Below, piece after piece: positions 39,001-51,000 of a stretch of 64,000 bases of DNA. Positions within the stretch are counted from its first letter, which is position 1. The number at the start of each line of letters is the position of its first letter. The notes beneath the pieces were generated by a model. That model did no database searches and was not told the origin of the DNA. It was given only the letters and a program-made list of their open reading frames with translations. The translations under genes and the position numbers were made by a program. The stretch is from Balanoglossus misakiensis (Eukaryota; Hemichordata), in contig CM082586.2 in the NCBI GenBank assembly GCA_040954595.2, positions 4,898,001-4,962,000 of the forward strand. The letters run 5' to 3'.

Positions 39001-42000
39001 TGGTAAAGTTTGTCAATGGCACTCAGAGGGCTAAGGAGCTGTATGCGGTGTGTGTGTGCGTGCGTGTTTATGGTTTGCGAGAGGGGCGAGGAGGAGAGAA
39101 AGGGAGGATGTACGAGAGAGGGCTGCACAGTGATTTGAAAAAGTGAGGAAAAAAAGAGTGATATACAGATGATAAGTGAGTTTTATTTTGAGAGATTTGA
39201 TTTGGATTTGAACGGATGTGAACTGAAACTCGTAGTGTTAACCCCCCACTCCAAAAAAAAATTAGCGTTTCATGAAATTGCACCAAGAGCTATTCTTTAT
39301 GGTCAAAGTAGATTTCTCTACCTTTAACCCCGCAGAGGGGAGAGAGTGTGTGAACTGTGGAGCTGTTTCAACCCCTTTGTGGCGTCGAGATGGTACCGGA
39401 CATTATTTATGTAATGCTTGTGGATTATATCATAAAATGAATGGGATGAACCGACCGTTGATCAAACCCCAGCGCCGTCTGGTAAGTCTTAACGTAAATA
39501 ATGCCACTTGCAGTAATATCACGAGAGAAAAAATACTGTAAAGCACTTTATTTTCGCGAGCAATTTAATTTTCGCCAAATACGCGAGAGCCAAAGTAGCG
39601 TGAAAATAAAAAGTCACGTAAATTGTTTTTGAAGATAACGATGCAGTGAATGAAATAATAGAACGCGAAAATTAATACTCGCGGAACAGTGGCCTCTCTC
39701 GATATCGCGAAAAATGTAACTCGCGAAAAATAAAGTGTTTTACAGTATAATAACCTGGTCGAGGGGAAAGTTCGCTTTCAGGGTAGTGTCAGTGGCCGCA
39801 GAGTTGCATTTAACCCTTTCACCACCATGGTTCAGTCCAAACCCATTGTTTTCTGTGGTATGGTTGGACCTCTATAGAGGGAACTGGGGGTGAAAGGGTT
39901 AAAAAAGTGCTGGAGCCTGGGAAGTCACGAGGGAATGATATCTAGAAAGTGTTGTAATTCTCTCGGGATTTTCCACACTAAGGCCCCCACCTTTACATTG
40001 TACCTTCCCTGAAAGTCAACTTTCAATTTGTGTCCGAAAGGTAGTAAAATGATCAAAGTCCAGTTGTTAACTCTGCAATATACAAAAATCTAATTTACAA
40101 AAATGGCTATTTTTGGCGCAGTGGTTTTAAATTCCAAATTAAAATTATTTATCGAAGAAATGCAAAGAAGCTTACACTAGGAAGAAGTTAAGTAAGAATA
40201 CCAAAAATACACATATTTGTATTGTAAATGTATTTTGTGTATTAGCAGGTTAGGAACTGGACTGTTTGATGCACTGTAATGTAATTAAAACATTTAATCA
40301 CTATTTAAGTTGTTAAAAAGCACCTAGTAATCATGCATGATTCAAACACACTACAATCTTGCTAGGCAATCACAGCTTTGATCTTGCCAGTATTAGATTT
40401 GATACAATCTTCCTGACTTCGGGGGTTGAATGAGGTCAAAAACCACCTGACGACATGGAAAATGGGATTGAATTCAATACTGGACAAATTATTCATGAAT
40501 AAGTAAAAGTATTTCATTTGTGCATTCATTACTTTCAATTTGTTCGTAATTTACACAACTTGATTGATTATAAACAAAGAACCACAACCTGACATTTCAA
40601 TTTTTTAAAGCATTTTACGAATACCTCAACTTGAAAAAAACTCATATTTGTCTAACATCACTCGCATCATAAAGAGACCATCTTCATTTCAACTTAATTG
40701 CATTAATAATTTAAAGTAAAAAAAAAAAACAGTTAAAATTGATGTAAAAAAATAATGCATGCATAGTGGTTTGCTATTGCTTTTTGTAGTGTCTTGCAAG
40801 ATCTTAGAAGACAAAAACCTTTCTGCCGCTGGCTGCAGGAGTCTTGGGGCAAAGTCTTGGCGCAGCATGTTACTGCACTCAGGTGTTTGTTATTTGATTC
40901 CACCACTGAGGAAGCAACCGACAAATCTCCATGTGCAGTATACCGCTTTTGCTTTTGTGTTGTCATCGTTCATTGTGCCGCAGTGCCGCTGGCGCTATTT
41001 TTTGTCATTGTTTATGTTAGTCACTACCATTATCATATCATTGCGTGCCCCCCATCTGACGTGGGCAGGCTGGAGCAAAAACAAGGAAAATAAAAGACAA
41101 ACAAAAAATGCCAAACAAAAAAAGCTTTAAAAATTTGCTTCCGGGCTTTAAAGGAAGGCAATTTATGTGCTATCTGCTTCATCACATGCATGTGTTGCTA
41201 TAGTTACTAAAAAGGCTTGCGCACACACAAATCATCTGCTTCAAATACTGTTACGATTGAAAAAAAGTTTCAGTGGAACTGTTGAATTTGCACCAATTTT
41301 GCATATTCTTGTTAAAGAATTGACCTGTTTGAATTTTGCTATCCTGTTAAGAAAATTCAAAAGATCTCAAAGTATCTAAATTCAGTGATGTATGCTACAA
41401 ATTGCCTTCAGAAAAGAAATCAAGACACTTGTTTTTTTGGAAAAAAAACATGGTGGTTTGCACATGGGTATACTGTTTTGTAGGTTTATAATCGTGGGAC
41501 TATCTGTATATATTTTCCTTCAGTCTGCATCACGTCGGGTTGGTCTCCAATGCGCCAACTGTCACACGACACAAACTACACTTTGGCGCAGGAATAACGA
41601 GGGGGAGCCCGTTTGCAATGCCTGCGGACTGTATTACAAGCTACACTCGGTATGTATAACCAGCCCGGTTCTTCTTCCCTTTTTTTCTTCATCAATTTTT
41701 CTTTCCCTCCCTCTCCCCAGAGCGGCTCTCGACATGAGGGTATTTCGTGCTCCAACTGTGGCACCACGGTAACTACTTTGTGGCGTAGGAATAATGAAGG
41801 TGAACCGGTGTGCAATGCCTGTGGGTTGTATTACAAGCAGCACAAAGTATGTATCCCTACAACATGTACCTGTATACACGGACGCTAGCTGTGTTTGTTC
41901 TCGTGTCTCTCTGTCTGACATAGAAGTAATCCCTCTTGTACCCATTAAAAAAACACGGCACAGTTACACCTCATTTCAGATAAGAGATTAACTTCAGGTT

Positions 42001-45000
42001 AGATGTAACTCCATGCTTCACTGTACTAAAGATTCAACATGATAAAATGGGGCAAAATCCTCCACAAACAGAATTAAATCGTAATTTTCCAAACGACAAA
42101 GGTGATTTCTGTGGGGTTATGTCACCCTAACATCAGATATCCATCCCAACTTCATGTACAACTCTGTGTTCCCAACATTCTGTGAAACACGTACCAGTTC
42201 TTTGGTTAACGATGTAGTTGTTCGTCATAAATGTATCTTAGTTCTTTTTAGAAGAAAAGAAAACTGTAGAACTTTTGTGGTGTAAACAACACTTGGTATT
42301 GTTAAGGATCCAGTATAGATGTTATTTACAATGTATATCATAAATGTGAAAAACAAATTGATGAGATACATGCATATTGAAGGATTATCTTATCAACTTC
42401 TGTAAGAACGGAAGCAATCTTTTCAGAAAAAAATGTATAAAACTTGTTATTAGACTTGTGTTACTGTCTTTAAGACTTTATGGACATTTTAAAACTGGAT
42501 TTCAGTTGAAAGTTTAGAACTTGATCTCAAAAGTTGTCCAAAAAGCAAGGTTCTCAAAGTTGTTCATGCAAATCTGCAAGCTGTTGATAAGATGCCAGGC
42601 TGGCCAACCAAAATCTGTCGCCTCCAAGGTTTGTTCGAATCTCGCTGAAATCTGTCAGACTTGGGCAAATAAGAAGCAGTACTTTTGCCTTCACTCGGGG
42701 CAAAATGACAAGCAAAATTCAACTGAGTAAATCTTTGACAGCGTCCCGTTTGATTTATACCATTGGCAGGGGAGGTTACATCCTTGAAGTGATGTTGACC
42801 AACAGTAAATCTGTGTTTAACTTGCGAAAGGTTGCCAGTCCAAAGCAAGAGCCCAGAGTGTCAATCCCCGGCAATCAAGTTGTTTAGTGTGAAAAAGTCG
42901 TAAACTATCTTCAAATGTTTGCAGGTTCTAAAAAACCACTGCTCATATAGGTTTCTTTGCATTTATTTATTGCCGGGGGACATAACTGAAATTGTTTGAA
43001 ACATGCGAGAATTCTCATTTATTGTGCGTAGACTAACAAAAAAAAAAGCATGATCTGGCTGGTGAGATATTTTTATAAAAAGGAACTTATGTTGCTCTAT
43101 GATGACTCCAGTGGAATCTCGTCGGTAATTTTAGATAGTGCTTTTGACGCAAGTCACGATAACATTTGAACATCGAACGTGGGGTAGGGTGTCAGTGCGT
43201 CCCAGTCAAATATCATGTCAAGATAGAGGTTATCTCGGTTGATAAGTCCGAAACTCCATATCCTCCACAAACCAAGGCACACAGGGGAATATGGAACCGC
43301 TGTGACTTGCCTCGGTTGTTCGGTTTTAGTACTTGCTTTTCTTGAGCGCAAAGAAACCTTAGTTTCCACCTATGTGCGAAAAATGCCACCTGAATTATGC
43401 TAATTTTGAAGGGTACGTTAGTTAAATTTTCACCAGTTGTTTTCCAGACCTTTCTATTTCTGAAGAGCTTATTTCACATTGAGAAGCAGTGCAGTATATG
43501 TGTCCATAGGTATCATTTTATCAAACTTCAGTTGTTGTTTTTTCGGTGCGTAAAAAAGTTGCAAGTTTTTTTTTGTTATTTGTGCCCTGGTATGTCATGA
43601 CAGCCCCAAGTTGTTTGTTTGTACTGTGTGCTTAAAAGCCATTGGGAAGCCTACAAAAGCCAGCGCTTATCTGAAATCCATATATCACTGCTCATAAAGC
43701 TGACACATTAAGTCTTTTATGATCCCCAATTACCTCAGCCCAACAGTACTTGTTTAGCTAGTGAGCAGCGGGCAAACATGACAGGAGCCAGGGGGCGCCA
43801 AATTAACCTGAATGAAAAAAAAGAGAGGTAAAATACCTTTACTCACGCGATTAAGGGACATTGAGAAAAAAATTCTGATTTTTCATTCACATGTTCAGAG
43901 ATTTGTATATTTCTTGATAATTATTATACATGTATCTATAAAGAAAACGGCCCAAGTGAGTTTTTTGGACAGTGTCGGCGACCACCCTGTGAAACTTGAT
44001 GGAAACCTGCCCTGTATTGACGCATGACATTAATTCAATCCACCTGCAACACGTCCGAGATATGTGACATTCAAAATGAGTTTTGATGAAAAAAATCGAT
44101 ACTACATGTCGAGGGCATGTCCGCATAGGAAAACAATTCCGTCATGTCTATGAAATAGTCGGATTTGAACTGCACGAAATAATTCAGTGGTGGAATTTTT
44201 GCGTTTCCTAGTGCATGATTGCCAGGGTGTTAATGCAGCGGTCAAATATTGCCTGTGCTACTTCAGGTTGTAGATGCGTCCCAGATAGAGAGATGAAACA
44301 TTGTTAGAGAAAAACTGTTGGGTCCATTTGGGACAAGTGTATCTTGACTGGTTCAACTGTGACTGTGACTTCTGACTGTTTTTCAGTATTTTTGTTTTAT
44401 ATATCAGATGAGTTTTGTTTGAACCCCTGGAGCTTAATGAAATGGCCAGTAATTAGCTTATCGACACAGCCTAATTATGTACAATTAGCATTGTTTATGT
44501 TGTAAACTGGGGTAGGTAGGGTTGGGTGGGTTGAGAGTGGCACTCACAGAATGATTGAATCATGGCAGTTGTACGTGAGCGCCATTTTTCAATTGCAAAC
44601 AGCCACACCTGGAAGTTGTGAGGAAAGCTCCGTGGAATTTGGAACCTTGCCTTGTGAGGTCCCATTGCTTCCATTCTCTGCACAGAGTACGTGTCGTAAT
44701 GACAAAAGCGTGCAGGTTTACCACCCAGACAGTCTGCAACAGGAAGGAAGGCAAAACCCCGCAAAAATCATGTCCTGAAACCCATCACAAACAAAAATCC
44801 TTTTTTCCATGTTCAAATCAAAGGGGAAAAAAATTCTTTCCTAAAGTTTGAATTCTGTCTGTGTGTTCCATACTAGTACTGTTTATGGGGTTAAATTGGT
44901 GCAAATAAGGTTGTGATGGAAACTGAAATTATAAACCTTTTTGTTGATCTTTCTCTGGCCTCATTTTTTTGCTAAAATATAATGAAGTCTTATAGCTCTG

Positions 45001-48000
45001 GATGTGACATAGTGCTGTTGATAAAAAATATTTTGAGATTCAAATCAAAATTATGAATCATTTAAAAAAATTGTTATATGTTTTGGCTGTTTTTTCTTGG
45101 TCTATCAAAAACAAAGTCCCGTAAGTGGTGGGCGTATGAAACTGTTTATACAACATAGTGAAGCTGTGTACATCAGCTGGCATGTTTTTTATTCCCCAAA
45201 ATCTGAACTGGTTGCCTTATAAGTAGTCTGAATAGAGTGTCACTCGGCTAATCTCACAGCATGGATGAAGTGGTCAGCACGATAAAAGTTTAAGTTTTCC
45301 TTACTCGTTTCAAATTATTAAATCGTCAGGAGAGAATAGTCTACAGTCATTGCAAATACTGGTCATTAGGAGAACTGGTTTACTTAACAAAATTTATGCG
45401 TTGAAAGCAATGCCACGTTTGGCAGTGTAGAAACTCTTGATATTGTCTCGCCGCTTGATAGTCGCATCTGACAGCACGCTGAACAAGCCAAGCGTTGTTT
45501 ACCCCCCCCCCTCGAAAAAAAACAACCGAATTTCCCAGACCCCAGCCATCACCTGCGCCCCTCCCAAACCGTTTCCATTTTTCACAGGGCATTCTTTTCC
45601 CCTCGCTTTGAAGGAATTCCGTCCACGTTAAGTAGGGTTGTACCCCCCTGGGAGATGTCTTTCTCATGGCTCGGGCAGAAGGCGGCACCACGAGACTCCC
45701 CTGTTTCATTTCCACGCACCGGCAGGCACCCCGATGAAATATCGGCAATCGTCTGATCTTTCCCCCCGGCCCCGGATCGCATGTAGCTGTCAGATGCGCT
45801 TAAGAAGAGGAAATAAGTGGCCGTGTCAAATAATTGGGAAGCTAGGGTGTCGGGTTTGGTCCAGTTTTTCTCGCTGGAAACACAAAGACAGTTAATTAAA
45901 TTGAAAACTTACACCCGTATACCCGTTCACATAGAACATCTATCATGCTTGTTCAGTCTGACCGAATTGTCTTCTACTCTAACCCAACAGGGAATAGATT
46001 CCCCCTCGTAGACTGTCCCCCAACCAGGTTTTGAGTGATGGCTCTGTTACCGTGACAACGTGTTGACGGATGTCTTGTTGTTTTGTTGGTCCTGCAGCAG
46101 ACGTAGTTCGAAAGTTTTTTGTGCTTCACTGAAACTGCTAACTTAGTAAATTTCTCTATAAAAGGTTGATTTATATTTTCAAAAAAAAAAGTTTTCAAAA
46201 GTCTATCAGTTCTGTTGCCCAAACATCATAAAGAAGTGAAAATCTAAAACAAAGTTGTGTCTTTCCGTCATTGTAAGGAGTGAAATCTGAGATAATCAAG
46301 TCCAAATGAAAAACAATTTTGAAGCAGCATCCATGAAAACACATATTGCAGAGAAAATGTGTGTCTCATTCTTATCGCAGCCGAATTGATGACTACCAAA
46401 CCCACTCTCCACTTGAGCCCAGAAAAAATTCCACAGCCCTCTCTAAAAACACAACCACCACTATAACACCGAACAACATAACAGCCATCCCATTCCACTA
46501 AAAGTTTAATTAAGGCCACCTTTAGACCCCCACAAAAACGCTGATCTGTTCCAAATTGTTACAGTTTAGAAGTGACTCGCCCTGTCATTAGCGGGGCACC
46601 GTATCGCACTCCGTGGTATGCCAGAGCTCTGTCATCAGAGCTCGGAATGACCACATCTTGTCTGATTTCATGGGTAATGACAAGACCGTTTCTCGCAGAG
46701 TAGCGGCCAGGGGAAATAACAAAACATGTGTTTGTCCTCAACGAAAGTATTTGATGACTGGGACGCATGAAATACATTAAACAGTGGTCTGTTTTCTTCC
46801 GTCAGACTACAGAACTTAAACACTTAAAATATTTTGGAAAGATTATGGAAGTCAGTGTCGCTAGCAATTTTTTCCCCCAATATAATAGAGATTTTTCATA
46901 TAAGATTTTCAGTATCTTTTACCCTACAACAGGGAGATAAAAATTTGTATGATATTGGAGTTACATAATTGGAATGTTTGAGAATAGTGACTGAGCTAGG
47001 CTTCTGCTGTGGTGATACTAATTGTCTCTCGGTAATCATCAAGAAGAAAATGACCGTTTGGAAACAGACAGGACTTAAATCTACAGTCGTAGTCAGGGTG
47101 ATTCATATCTTAAAATTCAATGTTTCTCTGTACATCTGCAAGTATTTATAAACTTCAGTGGTGCAAGTCCGTGCAAACATCCCTGAGCCCTTCACACTTC
47201 TGTAGCTCTTCCAGTTCGCAGTCGACTGCGCGGAGAACTCCCTCCATCTGTAAATCTTTAGAAAATCAGTCGGGCGTACCACCGAGGGGAAATTAAAAGT
47301 CTAGGTGAAATGGGCTATCAAGATCACACAGTTCAGCGCGTGCTAATCGATCATTTCAGGAAGGTGTCAAATTTGCCGTTTTTTGGAGATAACTTCTTCA
47401 AGGAGATATAGCGGGGCGTGCGGTAACATGCAAGCGAAATGGACACAGTTAAACTTGGTGAAGGGCCCTGCTTATGTTTGGAAGGCTCTTCAATAAATCG
47501 TGTCCAATACAGAACAAATATTAGCAAACTACTGTAATGAATCCGTAACTCGGAACTCCACCTCCATTTTTATCAAAACACCCCTTGATATTTAAAAAAA
47601 AAATGAAGCAGATTTATTTTTTCCGTGTGACATTTTCAGAATGTATCAGATAACACGAAAAATTTCTAAATTTGATAGAAAATAGGGAAATATCCAGTCT
47701 TTTCAGTATCTTATCTTTGCCTTTGAATTGTAATTGATAAATTAGTTGCTTGTTCTTTGATGTCCGATAAAAAGTGACATATTGCTGATTGCTTTTTTTC
47801 GGGGAAGTTAACAATTTTCAGGAAGGAATATATTCCGTTAGGTTAAAATACGTTAGGCCTCAGTTGAATCTTTGATCAGATTAACTGTAGTGTCAGCTAG
47901 TTTCCATGGTGACATGTTAGTTGAAATCACCTGGCGCACACTTCCCTAGTGATCTCAGGATGTCTGTGTGATTGCCCTCACAGTTAAAAAGGGAAAATTC

Positions 48001-51000
48001 AGTTACAGTTTGCTTGACCTCGCACGATGACAATCAAGGAACGAAAAGTAAAGTTTGGAAATTAATCATGTTTATCGATTAATTATGATTGATTAAGTTT
48101 AGTTGTCACTGCCTTTACATATTGTTGCATGTAATGAGCTTTTTCATGGCTGATGAGAGATTGCAGAATAGAAACTGGGCTTGCTATGACAGTGCTGCAT
48201 CTGTTCAGGTTTGATCAATTCTTCCATGATAACAATAGCTATACCACTGAACTTCCTTTACACTAAAAACTCCGATATTTTCACCATCTCTGCCCTTATA
48301 GTTGAAGGTCAAGTGTACTTTCTAAAGATTGACAACTTGTTTGTGCATTCGGCCAGTTGTGTCTTGGCGGACTCAATATATATGACAAGGGGTTGTTTAC
48401 AGAAAGTTTGAAAACTATATATCTGTCAGTCGTAAACTGTGACACGTAAGCTGAATTCAATGAGCTTTCATTTGTTTAAACTTTTACCACAGTGGCATAA
48501 AAAACGCCCCAAGTGGAAAATAAAAATTTAACATACAATGGGAGACAGAAGTGCCTCATGGCAGCCCAGAAATTGTTTTTCTGTCTTGTGTCTGGGATAT
48601 TCATTTGGATTTATTGATTGGTGAGAGCTGTGCTCTGAAGTCGCTAAACTCTTGGGAATTTATGAGGCAACAGACATTATAATCAACACATTTTAGAAGT
48701 TATTGTAAACTCTAGCCTCTTAATTCGATCAGTACAAGTGAACCACTGCCTAGTTCTCTGAGTTCTGGCGTGAATTGCATCGACAGATTTCAAACTTTGA
48801 AACATTATTTCTGTTGAAGCAAAGTAGATAATATAAATTTGTTGATCATTATGGTTTTAAGATGCATGGGTGAAGACAGTCTTTGTGTTACGACTGTTTT
48901 TCCAGACTTTATAGCCACCCCCTCACCCAACCTCAATTTTACCATGTGATAATTTATCTGTCTGCCCCCAAAATTGCCTGGTCTGTTCACCCGGCCTAAT
49001 TAGTCTCTGGTGAACATTGGACCGTTCCACGTGAATTTAGGGTTGCCAAGGGTGAAGGACGTTGCCTTTTCTGGCTTCTCTCTGCAACGCGCCGGTCCCT
49101 CCCGGGTTTTCAGAAAGATGTGGGAAAGTTTTTCGGCGGAGGGCAGGGGTGATTTTTCTTGCCGGGGGGATGAGTTGTCACGGGAACGGTCCGCTTGTAT
49201 ATCATGTCCACTCCAGAGTAATTAAAACATAACAAATATCGAGCAATCATCCCTGGAGATTCCATTGAAATTCTGAGATACTTTTTCGGTCTCGTGAAAG
49301 AATTCCTTGCAACAGGGAAGAGTAGTGTGTGCCACATTGCAGACTGTCTGCAACTCAAGTGGGGAATTAGACACTGCTGTTTAATTTCATCACTAACATT
49401 TTTCTTATCGCTAAAATCTGATCGGATGACAAGCATGAAAATTACGGGGGAAAGCAAAATCAGATTTTTGTTGTACATGTACTAATTGCTGCACATTATG
49501 TGACAGAAAAGAAGGGGATAAAAATAGCTGAAAATTCAAATTTCAGAACAGAACAATAGTCAGCTGTCTATTGTTCATTAGTACTGTTAAACCCTGTCCG
49601 TGGTTTTCGTTTGATGTGTTTGCCAGCCAGCACCTCCCCAAAATCACACCAGACTTTCGGTCCCCCTTGAAAGGCCTGCTGTCATTCCAAATATGGTCTC
49701 GGCTCGCAGTGGACGAAGACAGGCCCAAGGGGTTACAGTATTGGCGCATGTCACCGTGTTTGAAATATTAATGGCCTGATCACTTCTCTCTCACTTCAAA
49801 AGAATCGGTACGGTCAGCTCATAGTGTGAGGAGAAATAAAAGCAAACATTATTTCAGGGAGAAACTGACAGTGACGAAATGCATGTCGGAGAAATGAGAG
49901 GAAAACTTAATGTGCACTGAGTGTAGTTATGGCATCAAAAACACAGCTGAAAAGTACATATTACTATATTATACGAATCTCGACTTAGGAACTTCTGAAA
50001 CACATTTTGATGTTTACCCTGTGCTTCTTTTTAACTCGCAGGTGAATCGCCCATTGGCTCTTAAGAAGGACAGCATCCAGACGCGCAAACGCAAACCCAA
50101 GAATACTTCTCAGCAGGGCCAGCCCGACATGAAGAGCAGCCCAAACGTTGGCATGCACGACGACAAGTCCAACATCGTGGCCAGCTCCGCCCCGACCTGT
50201 ATTGGAATGTCGACTCCGACCATCAAAAAGGTGAGTCAATTTCTCTCGCCGTTTCTCATCCTATAATATCAAGAGCGATCTCGATGCAATGCAGTCAGAT
50301 ACTGCGTGAAATATAGTACTGTGCGGTACAGAGTGATGTAATATATATGATAGGAGATGTGATATGATTTGAAGAAGAATGATATTGTGAACGCACTGTG
50401 AAGGGTACAGCTGATTGATGGGACTGGCCATGTTGCGGTAATATTTCTTACAGGTAAATGACAGATGTTATCCGAGACCGATTGTTTTATCTTTGCTTTT
50501 CTGATAATTGTTACAAGCAGTGTGAGAGGAAAGGTCTCAGGCCGATTAATGATTCAAATCTTTTTGGAACCAGACCAGGTCTACTTTACAAGAAAAATAT
50601 ATTGCCAAAATTCTTTCACTTCTTTTCTGTAATGAAAACACAGAAGAAAACAGGGTGTCCACCATCTTTTTTTCATGAAAATAACTACCTAAATTCTTTA
50701 TCTGTAGACATACACAGAGATTGGCGGCCATTTTAGATTTCAAATTTGAGGCAAGTTTGCTCTCCTCAAAATTTTGCACGGTGACCCCAATTTTTACTTT
50801 TCAATTTTCAAGAGAGAATAAACTAAAGCTGTCTTTAGAGGTGCAAAGCACATCACTGTATTTGCTCTTGCTAAATTTTTTTTTACAATTTTCCACTCTT
50901 TCTGACTCCAGGAACCGATGTATGTGCCATCAAGTATGACCTCCCCCACGGGGCTGACGACACTGAACGGCACGCACGCCATCCAACACACCGGAATGAT

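Larger units (their letters stand above)
30019..39335 (+). other. GATA intron 1 (9.3 kb)
   Basis: No coding exon is recognised inside. It contains a (GA)20 tract 26 bases after the donor, an 18-bp direct repeat (33626-33677), a sharp fall in CpG density after about 34 kb, a CpG-rich patch with many GATA sites (37560-38060) and an X-box-like palindrome (38428). Individual GATA motifs also occur near 32305 and 32505. The minus-strand frame over 29899-30543 is repeat-driven and not a gene. Confidence 0.85.
39482..41523 (+). other. GATA intron 2 (2.0 kb)
   Basis: Contains two adjacent miniature transposons (39534-39747 and 39810-39902) immediately after the donor. The rest is AT-rich with no recognised exon. 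The acceptor tract is TATATTTTCCTTCAG. Confidence 0.85.
41847..50041 (+). other. GATA intron 3 (8.2 kb)
   Basis: CpG-poor sequence with no recognised coding exon and no third C-finger copy. Somewhat CpG-richer patches lie near 45430-45800 and 49010-49200. Two X-box-like palindromes (46046, 47900) and an inverted repeat GAGCTCTG/CAGAGCTC near 46623-46643 are present. The acceptor is TTCTTTTTAACTCGCAG. Short frames here do not resemble proteins. Confidence 0.85.

Noticed and set aside
39272-39335. In-frame ATG upstream of the N-finger, as an alternative start
   Set aside because: The phase-matched acceptor at 39335 rebuilds the Glu codon with exon 1; the upstream residues ([13 protein letters not shown]) are unlike GATA proteins. 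A downstream promoter cannot be fully excluded.
45380-45748. 122-codon open frame on the minus strand in GATA intron 3
   Set aside because: No conserved motif and overlapping open frames on the other strand; typical of a locally GC-rich patch.
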